NCBI GenBank assembly: GCA_035487295.1
Contig: DATHMH010000020.1
Span: 62,001-126,000 of the forward strand
Length of the DNA: 64,000 nt
Reading direction: 5' to 3'
Source of the DNA: QIAW01 sp035487295
GTDB lineage: Bacteria > Acidobacteriota > Terriglobia > Terriglobales > Acidobacteriaceae
Shown here: positions 49,479-56,817 of the stretch, in pieces
Layout of the letters: each line of letters opens with the position of its first letter
How positions within the stretch are numbered: position 1 is the stretch's first letter
The notes under the pieces: generated by a model
Told to the model about the DNA's origin: nothing
The model's input: only the letters and a program-made list of their open reading frames with translations
Database searches by the model: none
Made by a program: the position numbers and the translations under genes

Positions 49479-51821
49479 TTACGTAGGGACCTTCAGGATC
49501 AAATAGCTCCCCACCAGGCCAAACACCAAATCCGGGGACCAGGCCGCCAGCGCCGGCGGCAGTTGATTGATGTTGCCCATGGCCTCAAAGAGCCCGGAAA
49601 CCACGAAATAGATAATGCCGATTCCCAGGGCAATGGCCACGCCTGTGAGCGCGCCGCGCTGCGCCGCCCGCAGTGAGAAGGGAACTGCCAGAACCGCCAT
49701 CACCAATGTAATCAGGGGGAAGGCGAATTTTTTATAAAGTTGCACTTTAAGCCGTACTACCTCAAAGCCGCTTTGCTGCAAATCGTCAATATATTGATTG
49801 AGCTCGGCATAGTTCATCTCCGACGATTGCTTGACCTCTTTCTTAAAATAGGCGGGGTTCTCTGTCAATTCGGCGAATGTAGAGACGTCAAATGTGCGAA
49901 ATTCCTGAATGGCCGAGCCGTTGAAAGACCGGCTCCAGCCCTGGGAGAAGACAAAACGGTTCAGTCCATTATCCCAGTGCGCATGTTCCGCAAAGATCCT
50001 TCGTGTTACCGAGAACGTTGCCTGATCGAATTCAAAGATCGAGATATTCCCAAATGTATTGCGGTCGGGATCGAACAGCTCATAGTAGTAAATCGTATTG
50101 TTCTTGCCGAAGATCCACATGCGATCGGGACGAAAGTATGTCTGCGCCGGCTTGCCTTTGATCTCGTTGCGTAGCGCTTCCTCTTCGCGGTTATTGCCGG
50201 GAAGGTAAAGCTGGTCTACCACGAACAGCCCTCCAGCGATTACCGCCGATAAAATCAGCACCGGCATCACCACACGATAAATGCTGATTCCGGTTGCCTT
50301 CATAGCGGTCACCTCGTTGGCTTTCTCCAACAAGCCAAATGTAACCAGCACGGCAATGAGCACCGCCAGCGGCGTCAGTATGTAAACATACGAAGGAATC
50401 ACATGCAGCATGTATTCCCCCACTGTGACCAGGGGCACGCGGTTGCGAATAATGTCGCCCAGCAGCTCGAAAAATGTGAACACTGAAATCAGGACGGCAA
50501 ATGTGGCCATCACCATGGCCAGATATGTGAGGAAGTCGCGCAGGATGTAGTCGTCAAGGATCTGCGGAAATCCCACCCGCATCCGTGCCTGGTCGGAAGC
50601 CTCCGCCCCCTCGGAAACCGATTTTACCCTGGAGCTGAATCTTCGCAAGCGCTGCAGCAGGGAATAGACGCCGATCTCCAAAGGCCGTTTCCGCACCCGC
50701 CACAACAGCAGGAGTCCGGCGACAAAGAAAATTCCATTTCCCATCCACACGCCCAGCGCAGGTGGCACACGGCCCTGTCGCGCCAGGGCCAGCCCGGCCA
50801 ATGAGACCACGTAATAAACGAATACCAGCACAATAGTGAGCACAAACCCGGTGGCTTTACCGCCCTTCTTGGCAGAGAGGCCCAGTGGTATTCCCACCAG
50901 CGCAAGCACGAGGCAGGCGGTAGGCAATGCGAAGCGGCGATTGGCCTCGATCAAATACCAGCGGCGGCGCATGCCCACCACGCTCCAGTTGGGTTCGTTC
51001 CACCCGGGCTGCCCTCGCAGCACTGCAATCTGCGAGAACAGTTCGCGCGTGGATATTTCAGGAAGCGCAGGCTCCTCCGGCCCTTTCTTTTCTGTGTTGT
51101 TGGCCAAGGGAACGGGAACATCGGTCTCCTGCGACATGGAGATGCTGTATTGCTCGGCTTGCTTCGGAACATTTTCATGGGTCGAAGCTCCGATGAGGTG
51201 CAGCCGCATTGCGTCGGGCGAGTCGCTGACCGCAACGCCTTCCTGCGCCAGCGTGATGGTGGGGGCCGTGGGGTTGCTGATATCGGCAAGAAAGACCTTT
51301 TTCCAGACCGCCACGCCCTCTTGCGGAACCACATCCTGGATATAGAGGACGTAATTCTTCAAGTCCTCGTAAAATACCCGCGGCTGCACTTCAAAAGAAG
51401 CTTGGGAGCTCTTCAGCCGGTTCTGCAAGTCATCAAGCGCGGCCGTCGAGCGCGGCGCCATGAACACGGTGTTGAACGTCGCTACAATCCAGGTAAGGAC
51501 GGCCAGCCAGCCGATGGTCCGCACGAAGAGCCCGGTGCCAATGCCGCTGGCGCGCATTGCCGTGACTTCGCTGTCTGCCGCCAGGCGGCTCAGTCCGATC
51601 AGGATGCCAACCAGTACCGCCATGGGAATGGTTACTGTGAGCGCGCTGGGAATGGTAAGAAAAATCAGCTCCGCCACGCTGGGAATGGGTGCGCTGCTGC
51701 GGACAACCAGCTCAAGAATCTGAGTCACATTTTTCATGAAAAGTACAAATGTGAACACAACTCCGCCAATGGCGGCATGCGAAAGGACCTCGCGCAAAAT
51801 ATAACGATTCAGGATACGCAC
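49479..51821 (-). CDS. LptF-LptG fusion (lipopolysaccharide export permease)
   Basis: LptF and LptG form the membrane part of the LptB2FG machine that extracts lipopolysaccharide from the inner membrane. Here one 780-residue protein holds two YjgP/YjgQ units in tandem, residues 1-390 and about 415-780. Each has three N-terminal membrane helices, a periplasmic beta-jellyroll region and three C-terminal helices. The first unit shows R-Y-I-L-R-E, A-D-S-E-V-T-A-M-R-A-S-G; the second D-Y-I-L-R-D, E-K-A-N-E-V-T-A-M-K-A-T-G, the coupling-helix motif. Usual LptF and LptG are about 360 residues each. A charged linker (about 385-420) joins them. The reading frame is continuous. Confidence 0.93.
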   Translation of the reverse strand: MRILNRYILREVLSHAAIGGVVFTFVLFMKNVTQILELVVRSSAPIPSVAELIFLTIPSALTVTIPMAVLVGILIGLSRLAADSEVTAMRASGIGTGLFVRTIGWLAVLTWIVATFNTVFMAPRSTAALDDLQNRLKSSQASFEVQPRVFYEDLKNYVLYIQDVVPQEGVAVWKKVFLADISNPTAPTITLAQEGVAVSDSPDAMRLHLIGASTHENVPKQAEQYSISMSQETDVPVPLANNTEKKGPEEPALPEISTRELFSQIAVLRGQPGWNEPNWSVVGMRRRWYLIEANRRFALPTACLVLALVGIPLGLSAKKGGKATGFVLTIVLVFVYYVVSLAGLALARQGRVPPALGVWMGNGIFFVAGLLLLWRVRKRPLEIGVYSLLQRLRRFSSRVKSVSEGAEASDQARMRVGFPQILDDYILRDFLTYLAMVMATFAVLISVFTFFELLGDIIRNRVPLVTVGEYMLHVIPSYVYILTPLAVLIAVLVTFGLLEKANEVTAMKATGISIYRVVMPVLILSAVIAGGLFVVDQLYLPGNNREEEALRNEIKGKPAQTYFRPDRMWIFGKNNTIYYYELFDPDRNTFGNISIFEFDQATFSVTRRIFAEHAHWDNGLNRFVFSQGWSRSFNGSAIQEFRTFDVSTFAELTENPAYFKKEVKQSSEMNYAELNQYIDDLQQSGFEVVRLKVQLYKKFAFPLITLVMAVLAVPFSLRAAQRGALTGVAIALGIGIIYFVVSGLFEAMGNINQLPPALAAWSPDLVFGLVGSYLILKVPT

Positions 51822-51916
51822 GGTTTAAAAAGAGTCTAGCAGATGCAATAGGGATTGAGTCATCGGGTCATTTAATCCGCCCTTGTCTAGGAAGTTTAAT
51901 CTTTACCGGCAGCTGA

Positions 51917-52414
51917 TTACTGGTAACTGGCAACTGCCTCCATCACCAGCTCAAGCGGAGCCCGATCAAACTGGTTCCTTCCCACATATATAAATCTCAC
52001 CATGCCGTGCTGGTCTACGACAAAGGTGGCCGGCCTGGCAATATCAATGGCATCGAGCGCCAGCCGGTTATGAATGCCGTATTCTTTGGTTACGGCGCGG
52101 TCTTCATCCAGCAGGAAAGGGAAGCTGGCCGGATGCTTTTCAAAGAAGCGCTCCGGCTTGAACATGCCCGCCCGCTTCTCAGCGGCGATGAGAAGCAGCG
52201 AAGCCTGCAATTTTTCAATTTCACCTTGTAGAGGCTCAAACTGAGCCATGCGTTTCACGCAGTTGGTTCACCATGTGCCCCGCAAAAACTCCAGAATCAC
52301 CGGGCCATAAGCGCATGCCTCCGTGAGCGAAAACACGCCCGGACGGTTTGCCGCCGTCAGGCTAAATGCTGGCGCACGATCTCCAATTTTCAAGGTGTCT
52401 GTGTGATCAATCAT
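51917..52414 (-). CDS. Peroxiredoxin-like AhpC/TSA protein with in-frame TGA at the reactive cysteine (candidate selenoprotein)
   Basis: Read from ATG 52414 (GGGAG upstream), the frame is D-R-A-P-A-F-S-L, then L-E-F-L-R-G-T-W, then TGA at 52270-52268 (codon 49), then T-N-C-V-K-R-M-A-Q and a normal C-terminus of 116 codons ending at 51917. The family has T-W-C-P-N-C here, so TGA replaces the first cysteine and C52 is the second, giving U-T-N-C. The total, 165 residues, fits the family. A hairpin follows at bacterial SECIS distance. Selenocysteine insertion would make an active thiol/selenol peroxidase or reductase. Otherwise translation stops at 48 residues, or restarts at GTG 52258 as a form without the active site. 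No selA, selB or selC gene is in the window, so this remains unproved. Confidence 0.6.
52233..52247 (-). promoter_or_regulatory. Putative bacterial SECIS hairpin
   Basis: GGCTCA and TGAGCC pair over 6 bases with the loop GTT. The loop begins 27 bases after the TGA and its first base is G. The published bacterial SECIS rules ask for a loop 16-37 bases after UGA, 3-14 bases long, with a G among its first two bases, so all three hold. A smaller GCGT/ACGC hairpin lies between. Confidence 0.45.
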
Positions 52415-52483
52415 AGCTTCTCCCAGGCAGTGTACCAGTAAGACATTGAATAAAAGCGACTTACGGCTAAACCCAAAATTAAT

Positions 52484-52546
52484 TAAACATGTTCAAAAAA
52501 TGTGTTGACAGATTGCCAGTTTAGAGCAATTATTTGAACACGTTCA
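52484..52546 (+). promoter_or_regulatory. Promoter with two TGAAC-type palindromes upstream of the TetR gene
   Basis: TTGACA (52505-52510) and, 17 bases on, AATTAT (52528-52533) form a plausible promoter. Site 1, TAAACATGTTCA (52484-52495), lies just upstream of the -35 and site 2, the perfect palindrome TGAAC-AC-GTTCA (52535-52546), covers the start point. The two share ACATGTTCA/ACACGTTCA. TetR-family proteins commonly bind such sites and repress their own gene. Confidence 0.6.
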
Positions 52547-52562
52547 CTTTAAGGATTTACTC

Positions 52563-53363
52563 ATGACAGACATGCAAAAAGCCAAAGCGCAGCAGAGCAG
52601 CGATAGTGTTGTGATTCAATCTCAGGCGCCGGGCCCCCAAAGCAGGATCGCACCAGTCAAAACGGAAGACCATGTCTCTGCCGTCATCGGTAAAAAGGGC
52701 GAAGCTACCCGCGGCCAAATACTGGCTGCTGCGCTCAGGCTCTTCCGCGAGCGCGGATTCGACGCCGCAACCATGCGCGACATCGCTGATTCGGCCGGCA
52801 TGTCGCTGGGGGCTTCCTACTATTACTTTCCCTCGAAAGAGTCGATTGTTTCCGCGTACTACGACTACGTCCAGCAGGAGCATAAGCTGCGGGTGGATCG
52901 CGACATCTCCGCGACAAAGAACCTGCGCCAGCGCCTGGGCATTGCCTTTCACTCTAAGCTCGACATCATTGAGCATGACCGCCGCCTGCTGGTTGCTCTG
53001 TTTCGTTATGGCGGCGATCCGGGACATCCGCTCTCATGGTTTGGTCCTGCCACCCAGCGCCAGCGCGAGCTCAGCATGGCGGTCTTTGCCCGTGCCCTGG
53101 GCGACGAGAAACTTCCCAAAGACGTTCGTCACATCGCTCCCCTGGCCCTGTGGGCGCTGCACATGGGTTTCATTCTTTATTTTGTAAACGACGGCTCGGA
53201 AGGGCAGCGCCGCACCCGGAAGTTGGTGGATGGCGCGCTTGATCTGGTTACCCGCGCTTTCGAACTGGCCACCGCCCCGGTACTGCAGCCGATTTTGAAG
53301 CCCATTCGCAAGCGAGTGATGACTTTGTTGACCGAGTCTGGATTGGCGCCGAATCCGGTTTAG
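52563..53363 (+). CDS. TetR-family transcriptional regulator
   Basis: The 266-residue product has an extended, polar N-terminus (1-45) and then the TetR helix-turn-helix: T-R-G-Q-I-L-A-A-A-L-R-L-F (49-61), G-F-D-A-A-T-M-R-D-I-A, G-M-S-L-G-A-S-Y-Y-Y-F-P-S-K (about 80-93). A helical ligand-binding domain follows. ATG 52563 has A-A-G-G-A just upstream. The palindromes at 52484-52546 are likely its operator. It heads a run of four genes for membrane or lipid modification, so it probably represses them in response to a hydrophobic compound. The ligand is unknown. Confidence 0.88.
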   Translation: MTDMQKAKAQQSSDSVVIQSQAPGPQSRIAPVKTEDHVSAVIGKKGEATRGQILAAALRLFRERGFDAATMRDIADSAGMSLGASYYYFPSKESIVSAYYDYVQQEHKLRVDRDISATKNLRQRLGIAFHSKLDIIEHDRRLLVALFRYGGDPGHPLSWFGPATQRQRELSMAVFARALGDEKLPKDVRHIAPLALWALHMGFILYFVNDGSEGQRRTRKLVDGALDLVTRAFELATAPVLQPILKPIRKRVMTLLTESGLAPNPV

Positions 53364-53371
53364 ACGGGTTG

Positions 53372-53400
53372 TTCACCACAGAGGCGCAGAGACACAGAGA
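53372..53400. repeat. CCACAGAGGCxCAGAGACAC phrase repeat
   Basis: One copy of the phrase family between the TetR gene and the next gene. Neighbouring copies sit at 26151, 39191-39252 and 56783. In this copy the ribosome site AAGAGGAG of the next gene lies just downstream, outside the repeat. Confidence 0.65.
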
Positions 53401-53437
53401 AAAAATTGGGCGGATTTCGACAAAGAGGAGAACAGCA

Positions 53438-54292
53438 ATGACGAATGCCACAGCAATTCAACACAAACCAATTCAGCACAAGCACTGGTTTCCGGCAGTA
53501 GACGCCCAAGATCGGCCTTCGGCGTGGTGGTACTTTGGCCGCGCGGTCTATGTAAGCCGCCGCGACTACCGCAAAATCTTCTTTGTCTTTCTTGCCGCTG
53601 GAATTCCGCTGGGCGCAGTTGGAGTCCTGTTGCACAAGCCGGCCTTCCTGCGTGCGGCCTGTGGCCTGGCAGTTGTGGGCATCCTGATGCTGATTTATTC
53701 GCTGATCGGCCTCTATCGCATGTATGGCCCTCCAGCGGTCAAATACCTGCGCCAACTCTTGAAACTTGGCGAAGTCGCAGGCCCGGTCACGATTGCCGAC
53801 CTGCATATCGGGACCTATCGCCACGCCTTCACCCTGAACCAGCTTTTGCCGCAGGCCCAGATTTATTCGGTGGACTGCTGGAACATAGAAGGCGAGCCGC
53901 CTGAGGCCGCCGTGCAGGATGTCCGCGACCTGGAGTCGCCGCCTCGCTGCGAGCCGCGCATTGCCGCATTGCGGGCGGCCGATTTCCTGGTTCCTCTGGA
54001 AGACGCGAGCTGTGATGTGGTCGTCTTCGGCTTTGGCACGCATGAGGTGCCAACCGGCGGCCCGAGGGAAAAACTTTTCAGCGAGGCCACGCGCATTCTG
54101 AAACCAAAAGGGAAGCTGCTTCTCTTTGAGCACGGCTTCGACTTCCACAATTACCTGATTTTTGGCCCGGTGATCGGACACGTAACCAGCCTCAACCACT
54201 GGATGAAGTTTACTCAGAATCGCTTTGATAATGTTCGATATCAACGCAGCTCCCATGCCGTAGATCTGATTGCGGGGGTGCGTCGTGGTTAA
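53438..54292 (+). CDS. Membrane-anchored SAM-dependent methyltransferase
   Basis: The 284-residue product has two N-terminal membrane helices (about 46-63 and 69-91) followed by a cytosolic class I methyltransferase domain. The domain has T-I-A-D-L-H-I-G-T-Y (altered motif I, about 114-123), D-C-W-N-I-E as the acidic end of strand 2, and D-V-V-V-F-G-F-G-T-H-E-V with E-A-T-R-I-L-K-P-K-G-K (about 210-225). ATG 53438 follows AAGAGGAG; the upstream frame is repeat sequence. The next gene starts just before its stop. The membrane anchor suggests a lipid or quinone-like substrate. Confidence 0.8.
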   Translation: MTNATAIQHKPIQHKHWFPAVDAQDRPSAWWYFGRAVYVSRRDYRKIFFVFLAAGIPLGAVGVLLHKPAFLRAACGLAVVGILMLIYSLIGLYRMYGPPAVKYLRQLLKLGEVAGPVTIADLHIGTYRHAFTLNQLLPQAQIYSVDCWNIEGEPPEAAVQDVRDLESPPRCEPRIAALRAADFLVPLEDASCDVVVFGFGTHEVPTGGPREKLFSEATRILKPKGKLLLFEHGFDFHNYLIFGPVIGHVTSLNHWMKFTQNRFDNVRYQRSSHAVDLIAGVRRG

Positions 54293-55718
54293 CAACATCG
54301 AAGCCGAAAAGACTTTAGTCAAACAAATTGAAGCCCGCCCAATTGCAAATCCGGATGTAATCATCATCGGGGGCGGCATTGCCGGTCTGGCGGCCGCGCT
54401 GCGCTGCCAGGACCGCGGCCTGCCCCCGCTGGTTCTCGAAGCCGGCGCCAGAGTCGGCGGGCGCATGACCACCGACCGCATCAATGGCTTTCGCATAGAT
54501 CGCGGCGTGACGCTGCTAGGGAAAAAGTTTATCCGCATGCGCAGCCTGGCCCGCCGCCTTGGCCTGGGTAGCCGCATGCACGACGGCGGCTTCAAATTAG
54601 GATTGGAAGACGGCGGCAAGGTGCGCTCTTTTCGCGACCGCCGGCCCGATGATCTGTTCCGCGACTCCGGGCTCACCTGGCAGGCCAAGCGCGCATCGTT
54701 TCGTTTCTTTCTCGACCTCTGCCGCAACCAGACCAGGCTGGCCCACGGCGAGAGCCCGCGCGCTCTGCACCTGGACCGCGAAAACGTCGCCCAGTATCTC
54801 GCCCACAGCGGCAGCGGCGGAGCTGAACTGCTGACCCGCTTCTTTGAGCCCAGCATGTGCGGGCCGGTGGGAGGCTCGGTGGCGAATCTCTCCGCCGAAG
54901 TTTTCTTTCAGACCATCCGCAACACTTTGGCCGCGGGCTTCTGGTGCGTGGATGATGGCGTGGACCTCATCCCTGAGACAATCGCGGCGCAGATTCCCGT
55001 GCGGACGCATGCTCACGTGATTCAAGTCCGCCACAGGGGCGCAATGGTTACCGTGGAAGCCCTGGTTGAAGGCCGGCCGCAACGCTACACCGTTCGCGGA
55101 TGCATCTTCGCTATCCCCGGCCATCTCGTCCCCGCACTATGTCCCGATCTTCCCCAGTGGGTTGCGCATCCGCTCAGCCACACGCGCTATGCCAGCATGG
55201 CCAACGCTCACGTCGCTCTGCGCAAGCCTCCGAAGGCGGCTTATAGCGGCTACGGCTTTGCCGGCGAGCGCATGGATGGCGTGCAGGCCCTCGAATTCGA
55301 GCATTTGCGGTCGCCATTTCTGTGTCCGCAGGGAACAGGGATGGTCTCCATCTATTACAAACAGACACCGACGTTCCCAGTCATAGCTTCCAGTGACGAT
55401 GCCCTGCGCACCAGCGCCATACAGCTCATACGCCGGACGTTTCCCGATATCGCCAACGACATTCTGTTCGTGCACCTGGTCCGCTGGCCGGCAGGGATCG
55501 CACTGTTCCCAGCCGGGCGCCTGACGGAAATGGCAACCCTGCGCGGCAAGCTGGCCGAGTGGAATACGCCACTCGACTTCTGCGGCGACTACCTCGATGG
55601 ACTTTCCAGCGAAGGCGCCTTGTGCACCGGAGAACAAGCCGCCGATCGCATGGTCGCGCGGTTGAACGAATACCCCACCCTGGATCGTGTGGCGTCGCGG
55701 CTGGCGGGATGCGCGTAG
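54285..55718 (+). CDS. FAD-dependent amine-oxidase/phytoene-desaturase-like oxidoreductase
   Basis: The 477-residue product has the FAD motif V-I-I-I-G-G-G-I-A-G-L-A-A-A (about 25-38), the V-G-G-R-M-T-T motif after the second strand, and F-R-I-D-R-G, all typical of the flavin amine oxidase and carotenoid desaturase family. G-A-L-C-T-G-E-Q-A in the C-terminal part resembles the final FAD contact. The start is uncertain: GTG 54285 overlaps the previous stop by 8 bases, and a TTG at 54270 is an alternative. It oxidises or desaturates a hydrophobic substrate, which cannot be named from sequence. It shares the TetR-headed operon. Confidence 0.83.
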   Translation: MVNNIEAEKTLVKQIEARPIANPDVIIIGGGIAGLAAALRCQDRGLPPLVLEAGARVGGRMTTDRINGFRIDRGVTLLGKKFIRMRSLARRLGLGSRMHDGGFKLGLEDGGKVRSFRDRRPDDLFRDSGLTWQAKRASFRFFLDLCRNQTRLAHGESPRALHLDRENVAQYLAHSGSGGAELLTRFFEPSMCGPVGGSVANLSAEVFFQTIRNTLAAGFWCVDDGVDLIPETIAAQIPVRTHAHVIQVRHRGAMVTVEALVEGRPQRYTVRGCIFAIPGHLVPALCPDLPQWVAHPLSHTRYASMANAHVALRKPPKAAYSGYGFAGERMDGVQALEFEHLRSPFLCPQGTGMVSIYYKQTPTFPVIASSDDALRTSAIQLIRRTFPDIANDILFVHLVRWPAGIALFPAGRLTEMATLRGKLAEWNTPLDFCGDYLDGLSSEGALCTGEQAADRMVARLNEYPTLDRVASRLAGCA

Positions 55719-55763
55719 AAGCAGTTGCTGGTTGCCAGTGGTCAGTTTCCAGTTCACGTGGTT

Positions 55764-55832
55764 GTCAGGGCACGGATTCATCCGTGCCATAAGACATGGA
55801 AATGCATTCGACTTTAGCCGCTGAGGTTAAAA
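55764..55832 (+). repeat. Solitary REP palindrome with transposase-leader-like sequence
   Basis: TTGTCAGG then GGCACGGAT-TC-ATCCGTGCC (55769-55788, perfect 9-bp arms), and after about 23 bases CTTTAGCCGCTGAGGTTAAAA (55812-55832). The same two parts in the same order occur upstream of the transposase at 59318-59390 (minus strand). This looks like a copy of the 5' end of that element without the gene. Confidence 0.8.
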
Positions 55833-55850
55833 ATCTGAGGAAGGTGTTAG

Positions 55851-56783
55851 ATGAGCGAAGCAACCGAACTAAAAACCGCAAAACGCGGTCCCACAAAAGC
55901 GCAGTGGACATTAGCAGCCAGCATTCTGGCTATCACAGTCGCTGTCCTGCTTTACCGCATTCTGGTCTGGCAGCACCTGGAGCAAACGTCGGCACTCTTT
56001 ATCGGCATTCCTTCCGTTCTGGCCATCATTCTTGCTCTAACCCCGCGAGCCGAGACCACAGTGGGAATGATCTGCAAAGTCATCACTATTGCGATGCTCA
56101 TCTCCGGAATATTTCTGGGCGAGGGTTTTATCTGCATTCTGATGGCATCCCCTATATTTTTTGCCATCGGAATTTTGATTGGAGTGATTATCAATGCCGT
56201 AAGAAAACCAGAGCACCAGAAGTGGCCGGGGACAAATGCGACCTGCCTGCTGCTTATAGGCGCGTTTACCGGCATGTCCCTCGAGGGCACGAGCGCAAGG
56301 CTTTCATTCCCACAACAGGAAGAGGTCGCGGTGACCAGGGCTTTGCCCATCCGCGCAGTTACGGTTGAGAACAATCTGGCGGCCGCGCCTGATTTCAATC
56401 ACCCGCTTCCTGCTTTCTTGCGCCTGAAATTTCCTCGCCCGGTCGAAGCTCACGGCGCCGGCCTGAACGTTGGCGATCGCCGCATCATTCATTTTGCCGG
56501 AGGCGAAGGCAAGCCGGGAGATCTGGTGATGGAAGTTGTGGAACATTCACCCGGCCATGTCCGCTTTCATGCCGTATCAGACCACAGCAAGATTGCCCAT
56601 TGGATGACCTGGGAAGATGCCGACGTGAGCTGGAAAGAAGTTACGCCCGGGCAGACGACAGTGGAGTGGAAGATACGCTTTCGCCGCGAGCTGAGCCCGG
56701 CCTGGTATTTCGGCCCGTGGGAGCATTATGCCGTGCGCCTGGCTGCAGGATATTTGATTGATACGACAGCATCGGCGAGATAA
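55851..56783 (+). CDS. Membrane protein with C-terminal SRPBCC-like domain, function unknown
   Basis: The 310-residue product has four membrane helices (about 20-38, 47-64, 73-90, 95-116). A fifth hydrophobic segment lies near 130, and a soluble C-terminal domain of about 150 residues follows. The latter has F-L-R-L-K-F-P-R-P-V, G-D-R-R-I-I-H-F-A-G-G-E-G and W-K-E-V-T-P-G-Q-T-T-V-E-W, reminiscent of SRPBCC/polyketide-cyclase hydrophobic-ligand pockets. ATG 55851 follows GAGGAAGG. It belongs to the TetR-headed operon, which fits a role with a lipid-like compound. Confidence 0.62.
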   Translation: MSEATELKTAKRGPTKAQWTLAASILAITVAVLLYRILVWQHLEQTSALFIGIPSVLAIILALTPRAETTVGMICKVITIAMLISGIFLGEGFICILMASPIFFAIGILIGVIINAVRKPEHQKWPGTNATCLLLIGAFTGMSLEGTSARLSFPQQEEVAVTRALPIRAVTVENNLAAAPDFNHPLPAFLRLKFPRPVEAHGAGLNVGDRRIIHFAGGEGKPGDLVMEVVEHSPGHVRFHAVSDHSKIAHWMTWEDADVSWKEVTPGQTTVEWKIRFRRELSPAWYFGPWEHYAVRLAAGYLIDTTASAR

Positions 56784-56816
56784 TTCACCACAGAGGCACT
56801 GAGACACGGAGGAAGG
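56783..56816. repeat. CCACAGAGGCACxGAGACAC phrase repeat carrying a ribosome site
   Basis: Same family as 53372 and 26151. The end of the repeat, GGAGGAAGG (56809-56816), lies just before the TTG start at 56818, so the repeat seems to supply the ribosome site of the following gene. Confidence 0.65.
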
Positions 56817-56817
56817 T

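Noticed and set aside
51917..52258. A separate truncated 113-residue peroxiredoxin starting at GTG 52258
   Set aside because: No ribosome site precedes that codon and it would lack the active site; the longer frame interrupted by TGA explains the sequence better.
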